Part shown: piece after piece, positions 17,796-25,216 of the stretch
How positions within the stretch are numbered: the first letter of the stretch is position 1
How the letters are laid out: each line of letters opens with the position of its first letter
Assembly: GCA_002328485.1 (NCBI GenBank)
Contig: DCUF01000070.1
Location: 1-36,308, forward strand
Direction of reading: 5' to 3'
Origin: Deltaproteobacteria bacterium UBA2221
GTDB lineage: Bacteria; Desulfobacterota; Syntrophorhabdia; Syntrophorhabdales; WCHB1-27
DNA length: 36,308 nucleotides
Made by a program: the position numbers and the translations under genes
The notes under the pieces: model-generated
The model's database searches: none
Told to the model about the DNA's origin: nothing
The model's input: only the letters and a program-made list of their open reading frames with translations

Positions 17796-17987
17796 CTACT
17801 TCTTAGAGTCGATCCAGAGCACACCTGCCACTGCATAATTCTCTTGGGCCATCTCGAGCAGTGTAATGCGCACCGAGTCTGGATTCACGCCTAGAGATTG
17901 GACAACTGCGTCCGTAACGGCAGATGCCAGCTTTTTCTTCTGTTCTAAAGTCCTTCCTTCAAGCAGTTTGATTTCGACGATCGGCAT
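17796..17987 (-). CDS. 4-oxalocrotonate tautomerase family protein
   Basis: A 63-residue small tautomerase that would form a hexamer or similar oligomer. After removal of the initiator Met the sequence starts PIVEIKLLEGRT, exposing the catalytic Pro1. Arg11 and Arg39 of the classical 4-oxalocrotonate tautomerase are present at their exact positions, and Phe50 is replaced by Tyr. The ATG at 17987 is chosen because it puts Pro at position 1 and has a GGAGGGG ribosome-binding site; the frame is open 13 codons further upstream but that would bury the proline. No meta-cleavage pathway genes are nearby, so the substrate is unknown. It is transcribed alone from the minus strand. Confidence 0.9.
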   Translation of the reverse strand: MPIVEIKLLEGRTLEQKKKLASAVTDAVVQSLGVNPDSVRITLLEMAQENYAVAGVLWIDSKK

Positions 17988-18511
17988 TTGTACCCCTCCG
18001 GTTTGTGCGTTATTTATTCCCCTCAATTATGGGCAAGATGTGACCGAAAAGCCTTAGACCTGCATCCCCACCGTCCCAGCCGTACGATCTTCACACCGCC
18101 TGTTGCCGCTTCGCGCCCCCAAGGCAATCAGGGGCTGACGTATACCCTGACCCCCGCTACCCATTCTACAAATAGCACAGTCCTGGACACAACAAAAAAA
18201 GAGCTTAAGAAGAAATCGCGGCGATGCGGTGTCAGGACAGGCTACGGCCGGAAGGCCAATTTGCCGGTCTTCGAGACGATCCTCAGAAAGGGGGGAGATG
18301 GGTCCTTTTCGCGCTGATAAGACTTGTGTTATATTAAAAATCCGAATAAATGTTTATCGAATGCCCGTTTGTCGGTTAAGACGGGGATCCAGAGAGGCTG
18401 GAGGCAGGCGCACAATCATAATTCGCCATCACGACCGGCGCCCTGTGGAGGTTTTTACTGTTGCCCTGGAAGAGCAATCTCAGAAGTGACAACCATGAAC
18501 CGATCGGCAAC
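17988..18511. other. Non-coding stretch with possible promoter and stem-loops
   Basis: About 520 bp without a convincing gene. Several open frames (for example 18229-18489 plus) have basic, low-complexity-like translations and no family resemblance. An extended -10 element is seen at 18327-18335, and downstream of it a stem-loop with arms CCCGTTT (18364-18370) and AAGACGGG (18379-18386 region). It could hold a small RNA or the leader of a plus-strand transcript towards ribF, but I recognise no known RNA family. Confidence 0.4.
18327..18335 (+). promoter_or_regulatory. Possible extended -10 promoter
   Basis: TGTTATATT matches the extended -10 form (TGN followed by TATATT, five of six to TATAAT). 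The -35 region (TTTTCG, 18 bp upstream) is weak, as is usual for extended -10 promoters. A transcript would start near 18342 and run through the antisense of tRNA-Leu towards ribF. Confidence 0.35.
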
Positions 18512-18537
18512 AAAAAGGCTGACCGGAAAGGTCAGCC
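18512..18537 (-). terminator. Intrinsic terminator of tRNA-Leu
   Basis: On the plus strand GGCTGACC (18517-18524) and GGTCAGCC (18530-18537) form a perfect eight-base stem with a five-base loop. Five As at 18512-18516 are the T-run on the minus strand. It lies 17 bp beyond the 3' end of the tRNA. Confidence 0.88.
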
Positions 18538-18553
18538 AAGTGTTTGATTATAT

Positions 18554-18640
18554 TGGTGCCGAAGAGGGGACTCGAACCCCTACAGGAATACTCCTACTAG
18601 ACCCTGAACCTAGCGCGTCTGCCAATTCCGCCACTTCGGC
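18554..18640 (-). tRNA. tRNA-Leu (anticodon CAG)
   Basis: The reverse complement folds as an 87-base class II tRNA. The acceptor stem starts GCCGAAG and ends CTTCGGC, followed by discriminator A and an encoded CCA. The anticodon stem CTAGG/TCTAG encloses the loop TTCAGGG, giving anticodon CAG (reads CUG). A long variable arm (AGGAGTATTCCT region) and the T-loop GGTTCGAGTCC are present. The gene has its own promoter and terminator. Confidence 0.96.
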
Positions 18641-18655
18641 AAAAAGTACGCTCTT

Positions 18656-18684
18656 AACTTACAAAGAAATCCCCGCCATGTCAA
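18656..18684 (-). promoter_or_regulatory. Promoter of tRNA-Leu
   Basis: On the minus strand a perfect -35 box TTGACA (plus-strand TGTCAA, 18679-18684) is separated by 17 bp from TAAGTT (plus-strand AACTTA, 18656-18661). Transcription would start about nine bases before the mature tRNA. The -35 box overlaps the ribosome-binding region of the divergently oriented ribF. Confidence 0.65.
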
Positions 18685-18697
18685 GAGGTGCCCTTAT

Positions 18698-19633
18698 ATG
18701 AAGGTTTTCAGGACTCTCGATTTTCAGGAGCAATTCAGGAATCCGGTTCTCACCATCGGCAACTACGATGGCATCCACATAGGCCATCGTAAAATTATCG
18801 AACTGGTCAAGAGGAAGGCTGCTGAAATGGATGGCACATCGATACTCATGACCTTTCATCCCCATCCGCTCCAGATGCTGCAACCCGACCGAGAGTTGCC
18901 TTCTATTACGCCCCTCGATAGGAAGATCGAACTGATTGAGGAGACGGGCATCGACGTTCTTATCATCGTGCCTTTTACCGAAGAGTTCGGTTTTGTCGAG
19001 GCCGATGATTTCATCAAGGGGATTCTCGTGGACCGCCTCAAGATTAAAGGACTGGTCATCGGGTATGACTTCAGGTTTGGCCGTGGGGGCAGAGGGGATA
19101 CTTCAATGCTCAAAGAGCATGGATCCAGGTACGGATTTAAGGTCCATGTGGTCGAACGGGTTGCTATCGACCATGAGAAGGTGGGCAGCAATAAGATCAG
19201 AATTCTTGTCCGGAACGGAAATGTGGCGGAGGCCTGCCATTTGCTGGGCAGGCCATACTCTCTTGGCGGGCAGGTGGTGAGCGGTATGAGCCGTGGAAGG
19301 GAGATCGGCTTTCCCACGGTCAACCTAAAAACGGACCATAACCTCGTGCCGGCCAACGGCGTCTACATCACCCAACTGGAGTACCACAACGAAAAACATC
19401 CAAGCGTCACCAATATTGGCTATAACCCTACCTTCGGAAACGCAGAGCGCACGATCGAGACGCACATCCTCGATTTCCAAGGGCTCCTGTATGGATGCGC
19501 CATCACCCTGCACTTTCTGAGGCGCATCAGGGATGAAGTGAAATTCGGCAGCGTGAAGGAGCTGGTGAGGAGGATTACCGCTGATGTGGATGAGGCTAGA
19601 GCATTTTTTCAGAGTCGAGACAAGGGGTGTTAA
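18698..19633 (+). CDS. ribF: Bifunctional riboflavin kinase/FAD synthetase
   Basis: Phosphorylates riboflavin to FMN and adenylylates FMN to FAD, in the cytoplasm. The N-terminal nucleotidyltransferase domain shows TIGNYDGIHIGHRKII and SILMTFHPHPLQML. The C-terminal riboflavin kinase domain shows GRPYSLGGQVVSG, the nucleotide/Mg motif GFPTVNL, and TNIGYNPTFGNAERTIETHI. At 311 residues it is complete. The ATG at 18698 follows AGAGGTG. Its stop codon overlaps the stop of the convergent pyrC (TTAA at 19630-19633). No FMN riboswitch-like structure was recognised upstream. Confidence 0.95.
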   Translation: MKVFRTLDFQEQFRNPVLTIGNYDGIHIGHRKIIELVKRKAAEMDGTSILMTFHPHPLQMLQPDRELPSITPLDRKIELIEETGIDVLIIVPFTEEFGFVEADDFIKGILVDRLKIKGLVIGYDFRFGRGGRGDTSMLKEHGSRYGFKVHVVERVAIDHEKVGSNKIRILVRNGNVAEACHLLGRPYSLGGQVVSGMSRGREIGFPTVNLKTDHNLVPANGVYITQLEYHNEKHPSVTNIGYNPTFGNAERTIETHILDFQGLLYGCAITLHFLRRIRDEVKFGSVKELVRRITADVDEARAFFQSRDKGC

Positions 19634-20934
19634 CCCGAAGCGGGGAGATACTGCGGGAGAATCGGATCTCGGTAGACAATGCGGCCGTCAACGATAGTCA
19701 GCATGTTCCTACCCGTGAGCGACCACCCTTGAAAAGGCGAGTTCCTTCCCTTGCTGCGAAAAACAGCCGTGTCAACCACCCACTCGATATGAGGATCGAA
19801 AACGATAAGGTCGGCAATCCTCCCGGCTGCTACTTGACCATAGGGGATGCCGAGGAGCCGTGCGGGGTTGATCGTCATCTTTGCAAGTAAGCCCTTCAGA
19901 TCGAGGACCCCATCCCGGACGAGGGCCAGAGACAGGGCCAGGGCCGTCTCCAAGCCGGAGATGCCGAAGGAGGCCAAATCGAACTCCACGTTCTTGGAGC
20001 CGAATTCATGGGGGGCATGATCGGTGGCTATGATGTCGATGGTTCCGTCCCCAAGCCCCTGCTTTATGGCCTCGACGTCATCCTTGGACCGAAGGGGAGG
20101 GTTGACCTTCGTGTTAGTGTCATAAGTGAGTGTGGCTTCATCGGTGAGGCTGAAGTAGTGCGGACACGTATCCGCGGTAAGGAGGGGAAAGCCTGCCTTG
20201 GCCTGACGGATGATATCCACGGAGCCGCCTGCTGACACGTGTGTAATGTGAAGGGGGCTCCGGACATATCGGGCAACGGCAATATCCCGGAAGACAACGC
20301 ACTCCTCAGCTATGGATGGCGATGCATCAAGACCCGACAAGAGGGAGGCGCGCCCCTCGTGGACAAAGCCTTGGGCCAATTCCTTATCTTCACAATGAGA
20401 AATAGTGGGTATCCCGAATTTCTTGGCGTACTCAAGTGCTTTGAGGAATAGGCCTGCATTCTTTACGGAAAACCCGTCATCCGATATGGCTGTGATCCCT
20501 GCCTCCACCATCTCGCCGATCTCAGCCAGCTCCTGTCCTTTCAAGCCCTTGGTGATTGCCCCGCAGGGGAATACTCTTGCCGTTCCTTCGGTCCGGGCCT
20601 TCTGGAGGATATAATCCGTCACGCTTTTGTTGTCGTTCACGGGATCAGTGTTGGCCATGCAGACGACGCTGGTAAAACCGCCTTTAGCTGCAGCAGCAGT
20701 GCCGCTCTTGATGGTTTCCTTATATTCGAAGCCAGGCTCTCGCAGATGAACATGGACGTCGATCAGCCCGGGTGATACGACCAATCCCTTGGCGTCAATG
20801 ATCTCCACGTCGTTGGTGGCCGGGATGTCCCGGTCAATGCTTTCGATGAGGTTGCCGCTGATAAGGACATCCAGCACCGAGTCCGTGTCGGATCCGGGAT
20901 CAATTAAACGACCGTTCTTAATAAGTATCTTCAA
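19630..20934 (-). CDS. pyrC: Dihydroorotase
   Basis: Catalyses the reversible cyclisation of carbamoyl aspartate to dihydroorotate in pyrimidine synthesis. The 434-residue amidohydrolase has the metal motif DVHVHLREPG (His61, His63), AISDDGF, SHCEDKEL, HITHVSAGGS and the catalytic IATDHAPH. The length and motifs fit the longer bacterial class that partners the PyrB-type catalytic subunit. It overlaps the end of pyrB by four bases and is the last gene of the ferredoxin-pyrR-pyrB-pyrC string. Its stop shares four bases with the stop of ribF on the other strand. Confidence 0.96.
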   Translation of the reverse strand: MKILIKNGRLIDPGSDTDSVLDVLISGNLIESIDRDIPATNDVEIIDAKGLVVSPGLIDVHVHLREPGFEYKETIKSGTAAAAKGGFTSVVCMANTDPVNDNKSVTDYILQKARTEGTARVFPCGAITKGLKGQELAEIGEMVEAGITAISDDGFSVKNAGLFLKALEYAKKFGIPTISHCEDKELAQGFVHEGRASLLSGLDASPSIAEECVVFRDIAVARYVRSPLHITHVSAGGSVDIIRQAKAGFPLLTADTCPHYFSLTDEATLTYDTNTKVNPPLRSKDDVEAIKQGLGDGTIDIIATDHAPHEFGSKNVEFDLASFGISGLETALALSLALVRDGVLDLKGLLAKMTINPARLLGIPYGQVAAGRIADLIVFDPHIEWVVDTAVFRSKGRNSPFQGWSLTGRNMLTIVDGRIVYRDPILPQYLPASG

Positions 20935-21854
20935 CTCTCGCCCCCGAGAAGAAGGTAGAGGATGGCCATCCTTACGGCCACCCCATTTTCTACCTGGTCG
21001 AGTATGACCGAATAGGGACCATCGGCCACGGCGTCACTTATTTCGGTACCCCTGTTCATGGGCCCTGGGTGCATGATAATCACATCTTTGTTTGCCCGGG
21101 CCAAATGTTCTTCCTTCAGGCAGTAAAGCGCCGAATACTCTCGTATTGAAGGTATGTAGGTAACCCCGCCTCGCTCTTTCTGGATGCGGAGCATCATGAT
21201 GACGTCCTTATCGGCGATCGCCTTTTGCATGTCATATTCGACGTTCACACCCAAGTCTTCAATGTGAGGGGGGATCATGGTAGGCGGTCCACACACGGTT
21301 ACTTCGGTATCGAACTTATCTAGAGCGAAGATATTGGAGCGGGCCACGCGGCTATGGGCAATATCGCCTATAATGGCGACCTTCAGTCCGTCGATGGCTC
21401 CTTTCTTCTCCCGCATGGTGAATAGATCGAGAAGGGCCTGCGTGGGGTGTTCATGTGCCCCGTCCCCCGCATTCACGATGGAGGATTGGAGGTTTTTGGC
21501 AAGCATATGGGGCGCACCGGGCATGCTGTGTCTGATGATGATGACATCAGGCTGCATGGACTGGAGATTCTTTCCGGTATCGATAAGGGTCTCGCCTTTG
21601 ACGTAACTGCTCGTCGAGGCGGTGATATTAACCGCGTCCGCGCTGAGCCGTTTTGCTGCCAGTTCAAAGGAGATACGGGTCCGGGTGCTTGCTTCATAAA
21701 AGAGGGTTATGACGGTCTTACCTCTAAGGGTAGGAACCTTCTTGATGTCCCTTCGCGAGATATCACGAAACGAATCTGCCGTATCGAGAATGAAGAGGAT
21801 TTCTTCCCTCGATAACTCCCTGGTGCCAAGTAGATCTTTATGATCCCAGTTCAT
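20931..21854 (-). CDS. pyrB: Aspartate carbamoyltransferase catalytic subunit
   Basis: Condenses carbamoyl phosphate and aspartate to carbamoyl aspartate, the committed step of pyrimidine synthesis. The carbamoyl-phosphate motif STRTR starts at Ser56 (FYEASTRTRISFE), with DGAHEHPTQALLDLFT and the C-terminal HPGPMNRG. At 307 residues it is standard length. No pyrI regulatory subunit gene is present, so control probably falls to PyrR. It overlaps pyrR by four bases (ATGA-type) upstream and pyrC by four bases downstream. Confidence 0.97.
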   Translation of the reverse strand: MNWDHKDLLGTRELSREEILFILDTADSFRDISRRDIKKVPTLRGKTVITLFYEASTRTRISFELAAKRLSADAVNITASTSSYVKGETLIDTGKNLQSMQPDVIIIRHSMPGAPHMLAKNLQSSIVNAGDGAHEHPTQALLDLFTMREKKGAIDGLKVAIIGDIAHSRVARSNIFALDKFDTEVTVCGPPTMIPPHIEDLGVNVEYDMQKAIADKDVIMMLRIQKERGGVTYIPSIREYSALYCLKEEHLARANKDVIIMHPGPMNRGTEISDAVADGPYSVILDQVENGVAVRMAILYLLLGGES

Positions 21855-22381
21855 GCGGTTCTCAGGAGTACGACCTCATCCTTGCCGTCTATCTCCCGCA
21901 ATTTCACCAAAACCTCTTCCTCCGCGGCGATGGAGTGGAAGATGCCTATGTAGTCCGGGCGGATGGGCAGCTCACGCAAGCCCCGATCGACGAGCACGGC
22001 CATCTGAATCTTTTTCGGTCTCCCAATGTCCATGATGGCATCCATAGCGGCGCGGGTCGTCCTGCCCGTGTAGATCACATCATCCACCAGGATGATGGTC
22101 GCATTGTTTAGATCAAAGCGGATATCGGTCTTCTTTATTTCGGGGGTCTTCAGCTTGGAGATGTCATCGCGGTACATGGTGATGTCGAGGACGCCCAGGG
22201 GGAGCTCGATACCTTCGATCTCGAGAACCTTGTCTCTGATACGATTAGCCAGGTAGACACCTCGAGTCCTGATGCCGATGAGACCCAGATTTTTGGTTCC
22301 ATGGTTTCGCTCGATGATCTCGTGGGTGATCCTGTTGATGCTTCTCTCCACCGCCTTGTCGTCGAGCAGAATACGTTCCAT
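21851..22381 (-). CDS. pyrR: PyrR, pyrimidine operon regulator/uracil phosphoribosyltransferase
   Basis: PyrR binds pyr mRNA in a UMP-dependent way to promote attenuation, and often has uracil phosphoribosyltransferase activity. The 176-residue protein contains the PRPP-binding motif TIILVDDVIYTGRTTRAAMD and RELPIRPDYIG. I chose the ATG at 22381 (MERILLDDKAVERS), which matches the family's N-terminus. The frame is open far upstream but overlaps the ferredoxin gene, and that part looks out-of-frame. Only four bases separate it from the ferredoxin stop codon, so translation is probably coupled. A PyrR-binding anti-antiterminator was not identified by eye. Confidence 0.93.
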   Translation of the reverse strand: MERILLDDKAVERSINRITHEIIERNHGTKNLGLIGIRTRGVYLANRIRDKVLEIEGIELPLGVLDITMYRDDISKLKTPEIKKTDIRFDLNNATIILVDDVIYTGRTTRAAMDAIMDIGRPKKIQMAVLVDRGLRELPIRPDYIGIFHSIAAEEEVLVKLREIDGKDEVVLLRTA

Positions 22382-22385
22382 CTCG

Positions 22386-22577
22386 TTAATCACCCATGGT
22401 GATGGCTTTGTGTGGACAATTATCCACACAGGCGGTGCATTCGATGCAATCTTCCGGCGAGACCACCACGACACTGTCACCCTCTTTCCCAAAAACATCA
22501 TAGGGACAAAGGCTGACGCACTCACCACACCTCTCGCACAACGTTTCTGAGATGTACGGGTGCATTTTCGTAATCAT
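22386..22577 (-). CDS. 2x[4Fe-4S] ferredoxin
   Basis: A small low-potential electron carrier of about 63 residues. Two complete cluster motifs are visible, CERCGECVSLCP and CIECTACVDNCP. The start is uncertain: an ATG at 22577 is used, an ATG at 22565 (MHPYISETLC) is equally good, and a TTG at 22601 is possible; none has a clear ribosome-binding site. It is the first gene of the pyr operon, four bases ahead of pyrR. A link to an anaerobic dihydroorotate dehydrogenase is conceivable but not shown. Confidence 0.88.
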   Translation of the reverse strand: MITKMHPYISETLCERCGECVSLCPYDVFGKEGDSVVVVSPEDCIECTACVDNCPHKAITMGD

Positions 22578-22683
22578 AAATGGTTTGGGAGAAAAATGCA
22601 AACAACTTAAAAGGTGGAAATGGGAGGGTTTGGTGCAGGCTCGTTTTGGGGCCCGAAACGATGGATATTACCCGAAAAATCTT

Positions 22684-22711
22684 TTGACTGCGATCTCAGG
22701 GGTGATACACT
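22684..22711 (+). promoter_or_regulatory. Sigma-70-type promoter of the second efflux operon
   Basis: TTGACT (22684-22689) and TACACT (22706-22711) are separated by 16 bp. A transcript would start near 22718, about 80 bases before the likely start of the outer-membrane factor gene. The divergent ferredoxin-pyr operon starts on the other side of the same intergenic region. Confidence 0.55.
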
Positions 22712-22801
22712 AGCGCCAGGCCAATCCTTGATAGAGATCGCGTGCCTGGAAGACAGGCCAAATCGAACGCGTTCTGCACACACGAGGATTGGCAGGGAAT
22801 G

Positions 22802-24178
22802 ATGGTGAGTCCTTTGACAATGGTGAGCAGAGCGCCAAGCAAACAGCTTCTCCTGGGGCTCTTCTGTTTGATAGCAATGCTCCCCATAGGTCGAACTGCT
22901 CTATCAGCCACTGGAGAGCCTTCCGATGCAAGACCGCCTGTTACGTTAACTCTGCCCCATGCCATTGATCTGGCGCTGAAGAACAACCCGCGTATACGCA
23001 TGATTGGCAAGGATGTGGAGACCGAGGTATACAATCTTCGTGTTGCGAAGGCCGAAAGGATGCCAAGGGTTGATCTGACCTCCGGAGTGACACGGTCTCG
23101 CTACCCCATGCCGCTGACGCCCATCGTGATTGAATCACGATCCATTGGCGGCCTCGATATCCCAAGGTTTGAGCGAACCATTTACGACGCGGGCGCCATT
23201 CTAAGACTTCCTCTTTACAGGGGAGGGCGCCTTCAGCGGAATGTGGCTGTTGCAGAGCTGCGAAAGGCCATGGCAGAAGACAATCTTCAGTTCGCACGGG
23301 AGGATCTGATTTATAACGTAGCCAGTGTCTACCACAAGGTGCTGCAGTTGGAGCAACAGAAAGCCACAAGCGATGCGACCGTCAAGCAGCTTGAGGCGCA
23401 TCGACGGGACGTGGAAAGTCTTTATCGAACCGGTTCGGTCCCCTACCTCGACCTTGTGAAGACGGACGTGGAACTTGCGCACGCCATCCAGAACAGGTTG
23501 CAGGCGGAGAATAACCTTGTGAGCTCCCATGAGTTGCTCCGAACACTCATTGGGGTGGAAAACGTGGAATGGAGCCCGGTCTTGAATAGGCCGCCGGCCG
23601 AAGAACCGGTTTGTTTGTCCCTCAATGGATGTCGGCAAGTTGCCCGTGACAATCGCGCGGATATGAAGGCCCTCCGGAGGAGACTGCAAATAGGTCAGGA
23701 GAGGGTCATGATCGCGCAAGGCAAACGTTATCCGGAGGTATCCCTCGCGGGTGGGTATGTCGACCGCTCGGGAACCGATTTTGAGTATAAGGAAAATTGG
23801 GATGTGGGTGTACGTATGGCGGTTCCCCTTTTCGATGGCGGTCTGATTCGGGCAGAGCTGGCGCGGGAAAAGAATGAGCTCGCAAAGCTCAAGGAAGAGG
23901 AAAGGGGGCTCAATCTGACTATTGAAAGGGAGGTCAAGGATGCCTTCCTTGCATTCGAGAACGCCCGTACGAGAATCGGGGTGGCTGAAACGGCCGTTTC
24001 AAGCGCCAAAGAGAATCTCAGGGTCGAGGACCTGAAATACCGGGTCGGGTCGTCAACCAATACCGATGTTATAGATGCCCAGACCGCCATGGAGAGGGCC
24101 GAAACCGATCTGTGGCAGGCGAGATTCGATAGGGACACGGCCGTAGCCGCATTAAAGAGGGCGGTAGGCGCGAAGTGA
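22802..24178 (+). CDS. TolC-family outer-membrane factor
   Basis: Outer-membrane channel subunit, probably for the ABC exporter encoded directly downstream. A signal peptide with core QLLLGLFCLIAMLPIG and a site near ALSATG is followed by two outer-membrane-efflux repeats: LTLPHAIDLALKNNPRIRMIG and, in the C-terminal half, VSLAGGYVDRSGTDF and VRMAVPLFDGGLIRAELA. There is no lipobox, unlike the OMF at 7779. Several starts are possible (22742, 22799, 22802, 22820); the ones at 22799-22820 place the signal peptide correctly. It is the first gene of the operon, ahead of a HlyD-like adaptor. Confidence 0.92.
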   Translation: MVSPLTMVSRAPSKQLLLGLFCLIAMLPIGRTALSATGEPSDARPPVTLTLPHAIDLALKNNPRIRMIGKDVETEVYNLRVAKAERMPRVDLTSGVTRSRYPMPLTPIVIESRSIGGLDIPRFERTIYDAGAILRLPLYRGGRLQRNVAVAELRKAMAEDNLQFAREDLIYNVASVYHKVLQLEQQKATSDATVKQLEAHRRDVESLYRTGSVPYLDLVKTDVELAHAIQNRLQAENNLVSSHELLRTLIGVENVEWSPVLNRPPAEEPVCLSLNGCRQVARDNRADMKALRRRLQIGQERVMIAQGKRYPEVSLAGGYVDRSGTDFEYKENWDVGVRMAVPLFDGGLIRAELAREKNELAKLKEEERGLNLTIEREVKDAFLAFENARTRIGVAETAVSSAKENLRVEDLKYRVGSSTNTDVIDAQTAMERAETDLWQARFDRDTAVAALKRAVGAK

Positions 24179-24194
24179 CTCCAAGGGGCTCATC

Positions 24195-25187
24195 ATGACT
24201 AGAAAGAAGAGATTGATTATACTCGGCGTTGCAGCCGTTATCTTCGCGGTGGTTCTCTTGGCCCGCTATCTTCTGCGGAACGGACCCGAGAATGAGCTCC
24301 GTTTGTCAGGAAACGTCGAGGTTACGGAGGCGAATCTCGGTTTCAAATATCCGGGCAGGATCGTCGAACTTCTCGTAGAGGAGGGGGATCAGGTGAGGGA
24401 GGGGCAAACAATCGCCCGCCTTGACAGCGCCGAGGCTGAAGCGGTTACGGCCCAGAGCAGATCTGCGCTGCAGGAGGCTTCAGTACGATTGGCCGAGCTG
24501 CGGGCCGGTTCCAGGACCCAGGAGATTGCCCAGGTGGCCGCCCAGGTCGCCGCCCAGGAAGCTGAGCTCCTGCGGGTTCGGAGGGATTTTGAACGGGCCG
24601 AATTACTCTATAAGAACGGGGCCATCTCCGCCTCACAATATGATTCAGCGAAAAGTGCCTATGAGGCCAGACGTGCCCAACACAAAATCGCCCAGGAGGC
24701 CTTGAGCCTGGTTAAAGAGGGACCGCGGCAGGAAGATATCCGCGTGGCAGAACATCGTCGTGCCCAGGCAAAGGCCGTCCTCGACGCATCGCAGCAACGC
24801 CTCAAGGATACCGTGCTGACGGCGCCTCTCACAGGCGTTGTGCTTCGGAAGAACCTAGAACGGGGCGAGACTGTAGGTGCCGGCGTTCCGGTCTATACCA
24901 TCGGCGACCTGAAGAGCCCCTGGATAAAGGTATATGTGCCGGAACCGAGCATTGGCAAGGTGAGATTGGGCCAGGATGCACGGTTGACCACCGATTCCTT
25001 CCCCAACAAGACCTACGAAGGAAAGATCTCTTTCATCTCGTCAGAGACGGAGTTCACACCGAAGCAGGTGCAAACCCAGGAGGAGAGGGTGAAGCTCGTC
25101 TTCGGCGTGAAGGTCACGGTGGACAATGAGCGGGACGAGTTGAAACCGGGCATGCCCGCGGACGTAACGATTAGGCTTCATCGGTAG
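24195..25187 (+). CDS. HlyD-family membrane fusion protein (YbhG-like)
   Basis: Periplasmic adaptor of an ABC-2 exporter. The 330-residue protein has an N-terminal TM anchor (residues about 6-24), a lipoyl half (YPGRIVELLVEEGDQVREGQ), a long alpha-helical hairpin of roughly 120 residues rich in Ala, Glu and Arg, the second lipoyl half (VLTAPLTGVVLRKNLERGE) and a beta-barrel ending in LKPGMPADVTIRL. Topology and gene order (adaptor, two ATPases, two permeases) match the YbhG-F-S-R transporter of Escherichia coli. AGGGG precedes the ATG. It starts 16 bp after the outer-membrane factor gene. Confidence 0.92.
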   Translation: MTRKKRLIILGVAAVIFAVVLLARYLLRNGPENELRLSGNVEVTEANLGFKYPGRIVELLVEEGDQVREGQTIARLDSAEAEAVTAQSRSALQEASVRLAELRAGSRTQEIAQVAAQVAAQEAELLRVRRDFERAELLYKNGAISASQYDSAKSAYEARRAQHKIAQEALSLVKEGPRQEDIRVAEHRRAQAKAVLDASQQRLKDTVLTAPLTGVVLRKNLERGETVGAGVPVYTIGDLKSPWIKVYVPEPSIGKVRLGQDARLTTDSFPNKTYEGKISFISSETEFTPKQVQTQEERVKLVFGVKVTVDNERDELKPGMPADVTIRLHR

Positions 25188-25216
25188 CAGTTCTCTCGGC
25201 GCGAGCTCAGATTAGC

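Noticed and set aside
17603..17836. Minus-strand open frame of 77 codons overlapping the tautomerase
   Set aside because: Unusual composition with no family resemblance, and it overlaps a well-supported gene. An AAGGAG near an internal ATG is too close for normal initiation.
18229..18489. Plus-strand open frames in the stretch before tRNA-Leu
   Set aside because: Arg-rich translations of non-coding appearance, no ribosome-binding site of note, and several frames open at once.
22382..22528. N-terminal extension of pyrR
   Set aside because: It overlaps the ferredoxin gene in another frame and precedes the family-conserved MERILLDDKAV start.
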